From: CAYPUG01 sp964413905
Lineage (GTDB): Bacteria; Chloroflexota; Anaerolineae; JAADDB01
Reading direction: 5' to 3'
DNA length: 64,000 nucleotides
Assembly: GCA_964413905.1 (NCBI GenBank)
Contig: CAYPUG010000001.1
Span: forward strand, 12,022-76,021
Position numbers and translations under genes: made by a program. The notes beneath the pieces are model-generated. The model was not told the DNA's origin, made no database searches, and saw only the letters and a list, made by a program, of their open reading frames with translations. Positions 1 to 8,164 of this stretch are shown here, in pieces; the first letter of the stretch is position 1; each line of letters begins with the position of its first letter.

Positions 1-219
1 GTCTCCCACGATGTGGGGGTCGTTGCCACATTCGTGGACACAGTTGCTTGTGTGAACCGCAAACTGATCGCACACGGCCGCCCGGAGGAAGTGCTTGGGT
101 CTGAGGAACTGGCCCAAATGTACGGCTGTGATGTGGCCTTCTTCCACCATGGCCGCGTGCCTCACATGGTCGTCCAACCGGCACCGGAAGAAATAGAAGA
201 GGAGGAGGTGGACTTCTGA
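1..219 (+). CDS. Metal ABC transporter ATP-binding protein, C-terminal end (partial)
   Basis: The reading frame is open from the first base and ends in TGA at 217-219, so only about 72 C-terminal residues are present. The start reads VSHDVGVVATFVD, which matches the H-loop region (SHD) of zinc/manganese ABC ATPases. It is followed by the NRKLIAHG and LYG-like segments (here MYGCDVAFFHHG) typical of the ZnuC/MntB/TroB group. The tail is acidic (EEIEEEEVDF). The stop overlaps the permease start by one base (TGATG), which indicates translational coupling. The product would sit at the inner face of the membrane and energise metal uptake. The specific metal cannot be told from this fragment. Confidence 0.85.
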   Translation, partial: VSHDVGVVATFVDTVACVNRKLIAHGRPEEVLGSEELAQMYGCDVAFFHHGRVPHMVVQPAPEEIEEEEVDF

Positions 220-1037
220 TGGAGATACTTACATACACATTCATGCAGCGCGCGTTACTTTCCGGAACGCTCATCGGCATCCTCTGCGCAACCGTGGGGG
301 TGTATGTGGTCTTGCGCGGGATGTCCTTTATCGGTGCAGGAATCGCACACGCGTCCTTTGGCGGTGTGGCGGTGGGTTTTTTCCTGGGGATCAATCCCCT
401 ACTGAGCGCGGTAGTCTTTTGTTTGCTCGTCGCGTGGGGCATTGCCGGAGTGGCCCGATCTGGACAAGTGAAAGAGGATACCGCGGTAGGTGTATTCTTT
501 GCATCCACCATGGCCTTGGGCATTCTCATCATCGGGCTGATGAAAGGCTACAATGTGGAGTTGTTCAGTTACCTGTTCGGCAGCATCCTGGCAGTGACCC
601 CGACAGACGTGTGGTTGACCATTGGAATCAGCGTGGGGGTGTTGGGTGTAGTGGCCCTGCTCTACAAGGAACTGGAGTTCATTACCTTTGACGCGGAGAT
701 GGCTCAGGTGGTGGGATTACCCGTGACCGCGCTCTACTTCCTGCTCCTGACGTTAATTGCGCTGACCGTCGTCGTTTCCATCAAAGTTGTCGGCATTGTT
801 CTCGTTTCCGCGCTCATTGTGACCCCGGCCGCGGCGGCGTGGCAACTCACATATCGCTTTCGCGTGATGATGGCGTTGTCCATGATGTTCGGAGCCTTTT
901 CCACCATCGGCGGTCTCCTGCTCTCCTATTGGCTGAACACAGCCTCCGGCGCGACGATTGTGTTGATCGCGACAACCCTCTTCTTCCTGGCTTTTCTCTT
1001 TTCACCCAAACGGGAACGCCCTTTATGGAGCCAATAA
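219..1037 (+). CDS. Metal ABC transporter permease (ZnuB/MntB family)
   Basis: This 272-residue protein is almost entirely hydrophobic, with about eight membrane helices. It carries the family features GTLIGILCATVGVYVVLRG near the N-terminus, the SFIGAGIAHASFGGVA segment, and GIVLVSALIVTPAAAA near residue 195-210. These are typical of the ABC-3 family that moves Zn2+, Mn2+ or Fe2+. It overlaps the ATPase gene by one base, so the two subunits are made together. A solute-binding protein should lie upstream, outside the window. The metal cannot be assigned from sequence alone. Confidence 0.9.
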   Translation: MEILTYTFMQRALLSGTLIGILCATVGVYVVLRGMSFIGAGIAHASFGGVAVGFFLGINPLLSAVVFCLLVAWGIAGVARSGQVKEDTAVGVFFASTMALGILIIGLMKGYNVELFSYLFGSILAVTPTDVWLTIGISVGVLGVVALLYKELEFITFDAEMAQVVGLPVTALYFLLLTLIALTVVVSIKVVGIVLVSALIVTPAAAAWQLTYRFRVMMALSMMFGAFSTIGGLLLSYWLNTASGATIVLIATTLFFLAFLFSPKRERPLWSQ

Positions 1038-1057
1038 GCGAGAATCTCTGATCAATA

Positions 1058-1098
1058 TTTTGGGATGTTCGCCGCCGATGACGACGAACATCCCAAAA
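1058..1098. terminator. Perfect 14-bp hairpin between convergent genes
   Basis: Bases 1058-1071 (TTTTGGGATGTTCG) are exactly complementary to 1085-1098, with a 13-base loop. The hairpin lies between the stop of the metal permease (plus) and the stop of the GNAT gene (minus). The T/A tracts at its two feet would give a U-rich end in either direction, so it can serve as a bidirectional terminator. The same GGGATGTT core forms the stem of a second hairpin at 39768-39802. Confidence 0.7.
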
Positions 1099-1112
1099 CC
1101 CGACTCTGTCTA

Positions 1113-1640
1113 TCAACCACCACGAATGTCCACTTCAACGCGCAGGAGCATATCTTCCAGATGGGTGTAAGTGGGCAGATGCGCTTTCTCAAGAATGTCC
1201 AAGATGCGAAGATTATCCGGATGGATGTAGGCGTAAAGCCGCGTGATGCCCAAGCGTCGGGCTCGGGCCACCAGTTCCAACAGCAGTTGAGTCCCGATGC
1301 CCCGACACTGATAATCATCCCGCACCACGACCGCCGCCTCCGCCAGGGGGCCATGATCCTCCCGCACACAGCGGGCACTTCCCACGATCTCATCCTTCAC
1401 CAGAGCCACCAGGGCCACTTCCCGGTTCGGCATGACCTCCACCGTCTCCCCGGCTCGCTCTAACAGGGACCTTCCTTCCACGTTGGGGAGAAACGTGTGG
1501 AACCGACGATAGCGGGTTTCGGGAGAGAGGCGCAGGAGAAAGTCCACCATGCGCTGAGCATCGTCGGGACGGACATCCCGAATGAGTACTTCTTGCCCCT
1601 CACGCGTCCAAAACCGCTTGACGTTCTCCTGCGCATCCAT
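1113..1640 (-). CDS. GNAT-family acetyltransferase
   Basis: This 175-residue protein has a GNAT fold. The acetyl-CoA binding motif A is visible as DDYQCRGIGTQLLLELVARA (R/Q-x-x-G-x-G/A), preceded by a beta strand AEAAVVVRD and followed by LYAYIHPDNLRILDILEKA. The N-terminal segment IRDVRPDDAQRMVDFLLRLSPETRYRRF resembles small acetyltransferases that accompany acyl-CoA enzymes. The frame is open further upstream, but ATG 1640 is preferred because it follows the stop of the enoyl-CoA hydratase gene by 4 bases. The two genes are probably co-transcribed. The substrate is unknown; protein lysine or a small amine are both possible. Confidence 0.8.
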   Translation of the reverse strand: MDAQENVKRFWTREGQEVLIRDVRPDDAQRMVDFLLRLSPETRYRRFHTFLPNVEGRSLLERAGETVEVMPNREVALVALVKDEIVGSARCVREDHGPLAEAAVVVRDDYQCRGIGTQLLLELVARARRLGITRLYAYIHPDNLRILDILEKAHLPTYTHLEDMLLRVEVDIRGG

Positions 1641-1644
1641 GGGG

Positions 1645-2421
1645 CTATCGTCCCTTCCACTCAGGTTGACGCTTTTCCACAAATGCGGCCATACCCTCTT
1701 TCTGATCCTCTGTGCTGAACAGCGCGTAGAAGAGGAGTCGTTCGTGCTGGAGACCGGCCTGCAATGTGCTTTCCAACGCGTAAAGCACCGCCTCCTTGCC
1801 GAAGCGGACGGCCAACGGTGCGCGGGAGGCGATCTTCGCAGCCAACTTGATGGCCTCATCCAAGTACGTCTCTACGGGGTAAACGTGATTAACCAGGCCG
1901 AAGCGTGCGGCTTCCTCCGCGGTGAGCCGGCGATCGTTGAGGACCATCTCCATGGTCAAATACTTACCGATGGTTCGCGTCAGCCGCTGAGTGCCTCCGG
2001 CGCCGGGGATGATGCCCAGGTTGATCTCAGGCTGACCGAACACCGCGGTCTCACTGGCAATAATCATATCGCACGCCCAGGCCAACTCCGCTCCGCCGCC
2101 CAAGGCAAACCCAGACACCGCGGCAATGACCGGCTTCTTTGCCAGAGCCACCGCGTCCCAACCGTCCACAAAAGGTTCGGTTTTCATCTGTACGGGCGTC
2201 TTGTTCATCATTTCTTTGATGTCCGCGCCCGCGGCAAACGCCTTATCGTTCCCGGTGAGCACAATAGCCCGCACACTCTCGTCTTCATCCAATGCTTTGA
2301 ACGCTTGAGCCAACTCCTTGAGAACGCCCAAGTTCAGCGCGTTGTACTGCTTGGGTCGATTCAGCCGCACCAGTGCGACCCCCTCTACCGGCTTCTCGAT
2401 AATCAAGTATTCGTACGTCAT
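1645..2421 (-). CDS. Enoyl-CoA hydratase/isomerase family protein
   Basis: This 258-residue crotonase-fold protein should hydrate trans-2-enoyl-CoA esters in fatty-acid or amino-acid breakdown. The oxyanion-hole segments are clear: AFAAGADIKEM and GFALGGGAELAWACD, followed by FGQPEINLGIIPGAGGTQRL. The two glutamates of classic hydratases are present in GGGAELA and QPEINLG, so catalysis as a hydratase is plausible. ATG 2421 is chosen over the upstream start because it is preceded by a strong ribosome site, GGAGGTGATC. The close downstream GNAT gene could modify acyl-CoA metabolism enzymes, but that is inference. Confidence 0.9.
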   Translation of the reverse strand: MTYEYLIIEKPVEGVALVRLNRPKQYNALNLGVLKELAQAFKALDEDESVRAIVLTGNDKAFAAGADIKEMMNKTPVQMKTEPFVDGWDAVALAKKPVIAAVSGFALGGGAELAWACDMIIASETAVFGQPEINLGIIPGAGGTQRLTRTIGKYLTMEMVLNDRRLTAEEAARFGLVNHVYPVETYLDEAIKLAAKIASRAPLAVRFGKEAVLYALESTLQAGLQHERLLFYALFSTEDQKEGMAAFVEKRQPEWKGR

Positions 2422-2446
2422 GGGATCACCTCCGAAAGGGTTTGAC

Positions 2447-2486
2447 CTGATGGACGGACTCATCATGTTCTATGTCCCTCGGCATA
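2447..2486 (+). repeat. Dispersed CTGATKGACGGAC repeat, copy 1 (40 bp)
   Basis: These 40 bases match 9601-9640 at 31 of 40 positions by hand alignment. Both copies begin CTGATKGACGGAC and share ATGTNCCTCGGCRTA near the end. This copy lies in the 141-base gap between queA and the enoyl-CoA hydratase gene, antisense to both. Short copies of only the leading 13 bases occur at 16972, 26880 and 55208. Confidence 0.5.
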
Positions 2487-2562
2487 TTAAGAACAGAATC
2501 AATCCTTCTGCTCGGCCAAGAGACATGCCCAGAGTTTGATCCATCCATCATCTCGCAAGGAT

Positions 2563-3642
2563 TTATAAAATAAGCATCGCATCACCGAAGGAATAAAACC
2601 GATAGCGTTCTCGAATCGCCTCCTCATAGGCCCGCATCATCAACTCCCGTCCCATAAACGCGGCCACCAACACCAACAAGGTAGACCGAGGTACATGGAA
2701 GTTCGTGATCAAGGCATCCACCGCACGAAACTCAAAACCGGGCATAATATACAAATCTGTCCAACCCCGGAAAGGTACCAAAGGGCCTCGTCGCGCCTCC
2801 TCAGGAATATCCTCCGGCCATCCCACACGAGCATCCTCCCCGTGAACGTGCTCCGGATGTGTGGCCGTCTCCAAAACGCGCACGCTGGTTGTACCCACCG
2901 CGACGAGCCGCCGGCCTTCGATCTTGGCCCGGTTCAGGGCGATGGCCGTTTCCACATCCAACTCTGCCCACTCCATGTGAATACGGTGCGCCTCCACATG
3001 CTCTTCCGTAATCGGTCGAAACGTGTCCAAGCCCACATGCAAGGTGACAAAGTAAAACGCGAGCCCTCGCTGCTTCAACCGCTCCAACAAGCGGGGCGTA
3101 AAGTGCAAGCCCGCAGTCGGTGCAGCCGCGGAACCCTCCTCACGCGCGTACACGGTCTGATACCGATCGGGATCGTGGAGGGGCTTATGAATGTAAGGCG
3201 GTAAAGGCACATGACCGATGTGCTCCAACACCCCGTTCAGCGGCCGATTAAAACGCAGCAATCGTCCACCCGCAGGCGTAATGGCCACCACCTCGGCCAC
3301 AATGTCCGGATCCTGTTCCAGATGTAGGTGCAATCCCGGTCGGACACGATGGCCGCGCACCAAGGCTTCCCACGTGGTGGCATCCTTGCGCACTAAGAGA
3401 AGAATCTCCACACGGCCGCCCGTGGGCTTGCGGGCGAAGAGACGGGCCGGAATCACTCGAGTATCATTGCCCACCAGAACGTCCCCGGGCTGCAACAGCG
3501 TGGGCAGATCGTAAAAACGGTGATGGGCAATCTCGCCCGTCTCCCGTCTCACCACCATGAGGCGGGCATGATCCCGGGGTTCCACCGGTTCCTGAGCAAT
3601 CAGATCCTGGGGCAATGTGTAATCGAATTCATCCGTGCGCAT
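2563..3642 (-). CDS. queA: S-adenosylmethionine:tRNA ribosyltransferase-isomerase QueA
   Basis: QueA transfers and isomerises the ribosyl part of SAM onto 7-aminomethyl-deazaguanine in tRNA, making epoxyqueuosine. The 359-residue length fits the family (about 340-360). Diagnostic segments are FDYTLPQDLIAQEP at the N-terminus, GDVLVGNDTRVIPARL, GSAAAPTAGLHFT near the middle, LHVGLDTFRPI, and TNFHVPRSTLLVLVAAF near the C-terminus. An SD-like GGAGGAG lies 13 bases before ATG 3642. The DUF2905 gene upstream is a frequent neighbour of queA in Gram-positive-type operons. No other queuosine gene is in the window. Confidence 0.97.
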   Translation of the reverse strand: MRTDEFDYTLPQDLIAQEPVEPRDHARLMVVRRETGEIAHHRFYDLPTLLQPGDVLVGNDTRVIPARLFARKPTGGRVEILLLVRKDATTWEALVRGHRVRPGLHLHLEQDPDIVAEVVAITPAGGRLLRFNRPLNGVLEHIGHVPLPPYIHKPLHDPDRYQTVYAREEGSAAAPTAGLHFTPRLLERLKQRGLAFYFVTLHVGLDTFRPITEEHVEAHRIHMEWAELDVETAIALNRAKIEGRRLVAVGTTSVRVLETATHPEHVHGEDARVGWPEDIPEEARRGPLVPFRGWTDLYIMPGFEFRAVDALITNFHVPRSTLLVLVAAFMGRELMMRAYEEAIRERYRFYSFGDAMLIL

Positions 3643-3690
3643 CGCGTGGAATGTGCTCCTCCGAGTGCCGGATGGTATGGCCTCATCCTG

Positions 3691-3921
3691 TCACCGAATA
3701 AGCCGAATGATCACGTTCAGTATAATGGTTAACAAGATGCTGATTAAAATCATACTGGTTAGTGGGAAGAAGCAAGAGAAATTGTCCTTCTGGATCACAA
3801 TATCCCCGGGCAGACGTCCCCAAGGGCCCATACGTCCCATCAGCAGGAGAAAACCGCCGATGAAGACCAGAACAACGCCAAGGAACACTAACATTCGTCC
3901 CATCTCGGCCAATCCGTTCAT
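3691..3921 (-). CDS. DUF2905 family small membrane protein
   Basis: This 76-residue protein has two hydrophobic helices separated by the conserved segment GRLPGDIVIQKDNFSCFFP, which defines the DUF2905 family. Its biochemical role is unknown. The family is commonly encoded next to ruvB or queA, which fits the position here, 48 bases upstream of queA. GGAGGTG sits 7 bases before ATG 3921. It is probably transcribed with queA and with the secreted PKD protein upstream, whose stop is only 13 bases away. Confidence 0.85.
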   Translation of the reverse strand: MNGLAEMGRMLVFLGVVLVFIGGFLLLMGRMGPWGRLPGDIVIQKDNFSCFFPLTSMILISILLTIILNVIIRLIR

Positions 3922-3934
3922 CGCACCACCTCCC

Positions 3935-6505
3935 CTATCCTCCGCAATCGGGGGTTATTGTGACCGTCGGGGTCGCCCCCTCCCGAGCAACGATCTTTAC
4001 CCGCCACGTACACGCACAACTCCCATCCGAACCGGAAATCCGGGCCCGATACATGCCTTCCAAGCGTACACCTTCCCCCAACAACGCGGAAGGGGGAAGT
4101 CCTCGATCCAACCATTGCCATCCCCATCCGGGACTCATAACCCAACGAATGGTTTGACCGTACGCCTCTAACAGGGAAGAAGGACGAGTATAGCCCATCG
4201 TGCCCCACACCGAAGCGTCTTCCAGGGGAAACGCTTGACCGCTCCAATGCCATGAACGGGTCTGTTGGCCGCGCTCTGTGTGCCAGGACCAGGTCACCCG
4301 TCCTTCCTGCACCACTTTACAGGCAGCCGCATTGCTCCCCCGTGTCAACGCGGCCACTACGGCCACGTTGGCCCGCACCAACGTATCTTCGGTGAGCACC
4401 GCAACGGACGGCCCCAACAATGGAGTGTCCCCCACAGACCAAGGAAGGGGCAAAGGCGAAGGGCCGGAAGTGAGCACCTGCAGCGAATCGCACCCACACG
4501 CGACCTGTTCATTCCAGTGAGAAGTCTCCGTATCGAGCACGTACACGGCTTCATCGTACAATCCCGCCGCGTCCCTCACAGTAAGACGCACCACGTACGT
4601 ACCCGGTGCGTACGTGTGTTGTACGCTTTCCCCCTCTCCCGTCTGCCCATCCCCAAAATCCCAATGATAGGAGACAATGTCCTCGTCATAATCCATGCTC
4701 CCCGAAGCGTTCAACAACACACGACCGTCATCCAGGAACGAAGCGGTGGCGTACGCGTAGGGAGGATGCTCAAACGTCACCTGGCGGATGACCTGATACA
4801 GACGGCCTCGGTGATCCCACATGCGGGCGCGTAGGTGGACCTTCTTCAGGGCAGGTACCGGGTTCCACAAAACCTCCCACACCCCATCTTCGACGAGATT
4901 CTCCATATCCGAGAGAGTGGCCACAGGTTGCCACCGCCGTCCGTCCCAATAGGAAAGATCCGCTGCAACCACATCGGTCAGAGACGTCACCACCAACAGA
5001 GGGCTTGCCCCGATCACGGGCTTACCCCCTTCCGCACCGGCCCACGTCAGAGTAATGGTGGGGGTATCCACTCCCTGTTCGGTCGAGAATGCCCCCGAGT
5101 GCACGAGCGCCCGGTATCCTAACCAGGGGAAATGAACATCCGGCGCATACCATCGCAAGGGCAGACGCAACGCCGCAATAGGCCCTTCTCCTTGCGGGTG
5201 TGCACTCACAAGCAAGGAGTCCGCCGCGGTCAGTGTGGCCGTCAACGGCACCTGCAGGGTTACGGTGAGCGTCACGCCCTGTCCCACATCCAGGTTATCC
5301 ACATGGGTTGGGGACACGTGCACAGAAATCCCTTCAGGCGCGGTGGCCTGCACCTCGACAGATGCGGGATCAATGCCCCAATTCGTGAGGGAAAGGGTCC
5401 AACGGGTGGATGCCCCGCGGCGCAAAGGTTCCCAATAACCCACACCCAACCGGAGGATAGGGAGTGGACGTGGAGCACCCACATCGAGAGGAGCGTCCAC
5501 CACATCGGCTAATGTCACACCCTCTGCCAACTCCACCCGGTCTGGGTTCACCCGCATGTGGGCCATACCGCCGAAAACGATCAACGGAGGGAAGCGAAAC
5601 CGGATGCCCTGTAAACTCAACGTGGAAACATCTGAACCCACAACCCACAGGCCTCGGGATCGGGCCATGACCGCCGCGGTATCGATACCGCTTAAATCCA
5701 CCACAGAATGCCCATCCACAGCGAAGAAAACACCGTTGCCCCCTACGCGAGTCCTGTGGCCGGACGCGAGCAAACCCGACGAGGAGCGCAAGATGGTGTC
5801 CCCGTACGTCGCCCCCTCCCCCCCTAACACCCGGGAATCGGACATGATGATGCTATGCCCCCACAGGACCACATCCCCGCCATGTCCCTGGGTGGATGTC
5901 CCCCCGCGCACCTCGCCTACTTGCCACACCGCGGCCTTCGCTGTCAAGAAAACCGCGCCGCCGGGGAAGCCCCGAGTGCCCGCGCCACCGCGTACTGTCC
6001 CCCAATTTTCCACCATCCCCTGTAGGGATTCCAAACGCACGGAGCCACCGGGCGAACCGGTGCGTCCGCCGTCACCGCCCAAAACAAGCCCTTTATTCAC
6101 TACACCGGCGGTCACCGACCGAAGTCGCACCCCACCGCCTGCGTGCGTGTCATCGCCGTACCCGCCTAACACAGCCCCCTCGATGGTAATCGCCTTCTCC
6201 GCGAGAATGTCCACATCACAGCCGGAGGCCGCCTGCAAAATACCGCGCGAAGCCACAAACAGCGAATCCACGGAGGGCGTCTGCCCTTCCAAGGTAACCA
6301 CTACATTATCGGGAATAAGCACCGTACTATCAGGCCCCGGGATGGTCTCTCCCGGCACGGGATCGCCCGTTCTGCCCCACGTGGTGGGATCGTCCCACCG
6401 GCCGGAATGGAGGGCTTGAAAGGTTGAGACCGCCGCGACAGGTTGTGAAGGTGCCAGAACACTTAACAACAGGCCGATCGCGATGACAGCCCAAACATGT
6501 CTCAT
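3935..6505 (-). CDS. Secreted beta-helix-like protein with a PKD domain
   Basis: This 856-residue protein starts with a signal peptide (about residues 1-25). Residues 30-80 read SGRWDDPTTWGRTG ... TVLIPDNVVVTLEG, a start seen in surface proteins with parallel beta-helices. Residues 90-260 are a Gly-rich region with repeats of GGxGG..G-PGGSV/AV, consistent with helix coils. The next part looks like Ig-type beta domains. A PKD domain lies near residues 580-650, with YHWDFGDGQTGEGESVQHTY and GTYVVRLTV. The C-terminus is Cys-rich (VACGCDS, GSCACTWR). Its ATG overlaps the manC stop by 4 bases (ATGA), so it is translationally coupled to a GDP-mannose enzyme. A role as a glycosylated surface or polysaccharide-binding protein is inference. 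Confidence 0.75.
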   Translation of the reverse strand: MRHVWAVIAIGLLLSVLAPSQPVAAVSTFQALHSGRWDDPTTWGRTGDPVPGETIPGPDSTVLIPDNVVVTLEGQTPSVDSLFVASRGILQAASGCDVDILAEKAITIEGAVLGGYGDDTHAGGGVRLRSVTAGVVNKGLVLGGDGGRTGSPGGSVRLESLQGMVENWGTVRGGAGTRGFPGGAVFLTAKAAVWQVGEVRGGTSTQGHGGDVVLWGHSIIMSDSRVLGGEGATYGDTILRSSSGLLASGHRTRVGGNGVFFAVDGHSVVDLSGIDTAAVMARSRGLWVVGSDVSTLSLQGIRFRFPPLIVFGGMAHMRVNPDRVELAEGVTLADVVDAPLDVGAPRPLPILRLGVGYWEPLRRGASTRWTLSLTNWGIDPASVEVQATAPEGISVHVSPTHVDNLDVGQGVTLTVTLQVPLTATLTAADSLLVSAHPQGEGPIAALRLPLRWYAPDVHFPWLGYRALVHSGAFSTEQGVDTPTITLTWAGAEGGKPVIGASPLLVVTSLTDVVAADLSYWDGRRWQPVATLSDMENLVEDGVWEVLWNPVPALKKVHLRARMWDHRGRLYQVIRQVTFEHPPYAYATASFLDDGRVLLNASGSMDYDEDIVSYHWDFGDGQTGEGESVQHTYAPGTYVVRLTVRDAAGLYDEAVYVLDTETSHWNEQVACGCDSLQVLTSGPSPLPLPWSVGDTPLLGPSVAVLTEDTLVRANVAVVAALTRGSNAAACKVVQEGRVTWSWHTERGQQTRSWHWSGQAFPLEDASVWGTMGYTRPSSLLEAYGQTIRWVMSPGWGWQWLDRGLPPSALLGEGVRLEGMYRARISGSDGSCACTWRVKIVAREGATPTVTITPDCGG

Positions 6506-7587
6506 GTGTACTCCTCCAGTCCGCGCGCTTTGAGTTCGGCTACGACGTTGCGCACGTCCTGTGCCCGATCACGCGGGCATACGAGGATGGCATCGGCCGT
6601 TTCGATGATGACCACATCCGAAAGACCGACCACGGCCACCAATCTCCCCCCACTCAACACCAGACTGCCCTGTGTATCCAAAAGAAGAACCTGTCCCTCC
6701 ACCGCGTTGCCTTGTTCGTCCTTCGGGTACTCCTTATACACAGCCTCCCAACTGCCCACATCATTCCACCCGATCTCTGCCGGAATCACCGCACCATCGG
6801 TAATGTATTCCATAATGCCGAAATCCACCGATTGGGAAGGCAATGTAGGCCACACCTCGTTCAGAACTCGCGTCTCCTCCGACGTGTCCATAGCCTCCGC
6901 GATGCGCATCAGGCCGGCGTACAAATCCGGCATGTGCTGCCGGATCTCCTCCAAAATGCGATCCACCCGCCAAATGAACATACCACTGTTCCACGAATAA
7001 CGACCGGTTCGCAAAAATCGCTCCGCGGTAGCCCGGTCGGGTTTCTCCGTAAACCGAACCAAACGGTACACATCCAGCCCCTCCCACTGCCCAAGGAGAT
7101 CCCCCCGTTCGATGTATCCGTATCCGGTCGCGGGCTCTGTGGGCTCGATGCCCAGGGTAACAATCCGCCCCTCCCGAGCCACCGCGGCCGCAGCCCGCAA
7201 TACCTGTCGAAAGCGGTCCACCCGGGTAATAATGTGATCTGCGGTCAGTACAGCCATCACCGCGTCCGGGTCCCGTCGTTGCAGAACCACCGCGGCCCAG
7301 CCGACAGCAGGCGCGGTGTTCCGACCTTCGGGTTCGCCCAGGACGTTCTTCGGCGGCAAGGCCGGCAACTGATCGAGAACGCGAGCCACAAACCGACGGT
7401 TGGTCACCACGTACACATGGTCGGGAGAGGTTAACTCCACCGCGCGCCGGTAAGATTCTTGCAGGAGCGTGTATGGGCTGTTGAAACGCAAGAACTGTTT
7501 GGGGTTATCGCCGCGACTTTGCGGCCAAAGGCGGGTACCACTTCCTCCGGCCAGGATCACCGGATAAAAGTGCTCGATACGTGCCAT
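6502..7587 (-). CDS. manC: Mannose-1-phosphate guanylyltransferase
   Basis: This 361-residue enzyme should make GDP-mannose from mannose-1-phosphate and GTP. The nucleotidyltransferase signature is FYPVILAGGSGTRLWPQSR at residues 7-25, with PKQFL following. Further conserved parts are VLTADHIIT, GIEPTEPATGYGYI, FTEKPDRATAERFL, YSWNSGMFIW and PSQSVDFGIMEY. It lacks the C-terminal mannose-6-phosphate isomerase domain of long bifunctional forms. ATG 7587 is chosen because GGGAGG precedes it at good spacing. It is followed directly by the PKD protein and preceded 13 bases upstream by the Cas4-like half gene. The product feeds envelope or glycoprotein mannosylation. Confidence 0.93.
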   Translation of the reverse strand: MARIEHFYPVILAGGSGTRLWPQSRGDNPKQFLRFNSPYTLLQESYRRAVELTSPDHVYVVTNRRFVARVLDQLPALPPKNVLGEPEGRNTAPAVGWAAVVLQRRDPDAVMAVLTADHIITRVDRFRQVLRAAAAVAREGRIVTLGIEPTEPATGYGYIERGDLLGQWEGLDVYRLVRFTEKPDRATAERFLRTGRYSWNSGMFIWRVDRILEEIRQHMPDLYAGLMRIAEAMDTSEETRVLNEVWPTLPSQSVDFGIMEYITDGAVIPAEIGWNDVGSWEAVYKEYPKDEQGNAVEGQVLLLDTQGSLVLSGGRLVAVVGLSDVVIIETADAILVCPRDRAQDVRNVVAELKARGLEEYT

Positions 7588-7600
7588 GAGCAAGCCTCCC

Positions 7601-8152
7601 TCAAGTTGAGAGTTTTTCGGACCCACAAACATAAGCCATGCCGCAACGAGCACAACGTCGTGGGTCGTGATGGGAACGAGGCATCGTGTCCGCGTAAAGG
7701 GCCAACTGCATCTCTGTCAGCGTATCCAAAAGGGCCGTGCGCAATTCATCGGTGTACGGCACGCGCACGGTAGTATCACGATAGCGGATATACCCGTACG
7801 GAGGCCGTTGGCCATGGACCTCCTCGACCAACAGGCAGTACGCGGCCAATTGAAGCATATGGCCCCAATAGGGACGCCCTTCCTTGGGTAGGTTGGCGGA
7901 TTTGATCTCCACCGGAATAAGCCCGTCCTCGGTTTCTACCAAGTAATCCGGCTTTCCTACCAGACGCCATCGAGTGCTCACCAGCGCTTTTTCAGGCGGA
8001 CGCCCCTCGTCCACGTCTTCGTAGACCACTTCGCCTTTAGGCATCCCGGTTGTCCGCCGTACCTGCCGTCCTCGATTCCACAAGACATACGCGATGCCGA
8101 TGAGCAAAAAGCCCAGGAAGAGCGTGATGATGAGTGCGATGAGTATGGGCAT
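7601..8152 (-). CDS. Membrane-anchored Cas4/RecB-type nuclease, catalytic C-terminal half
   Basis: This 183-residue protein begins with a membrane helix (residues 2-25) and continues as the core of a PD-(D/E)XK nuclease. The catalytic residues appear as GKPDY (Asp69) and VEIKSA (Glu82, Lys84), followed by the Cas4/RecB-family Q-x3-Y motif QLAAY (Gln101, Tyr105). The C-terminus has CARCGMAYVC (Cys167, Cys170, Cys176), which is three of the four cysteines of a Cas4-type 4Fe-4S cluster. The fourth is in the upstream half gene (8165-8431). The two halves are in the same frame, separated by one TGA at 8165-8167. GAGGT overlapping that stop lies 9 bases before ATG 8152, supporting separate initiation. 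The biological role is unknown. Confidence 0.75.
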   Translation of the reverse strand: MPILIALIITLFLGFLLIGIAYVLWNRGRQVRRTTGMPKGEVVYEDVDEGRPPEKALVSTRWRLVGKPDYLVETEDGLIPVEIKSANLPKEGRPYWGHMLQLAAYCLLVEEVHGQRPPYGYIRYRDTTVRVPYTDELRTALLDTLTEMQLALYADTMPRSHHDPRRCARCGMAYVCGSEKLST

Positions 8153-8164
8153 GATGTCCAAACC

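Noticed and set aside
5556..6419. 287-codon plus-strand open frame opposite the PKD protein
   Set aside because: Its composition is Pro/Arg/Thr-rich shadow sequence and it has no homology signal, while the minus strand has a signal peptide and PKD motif.
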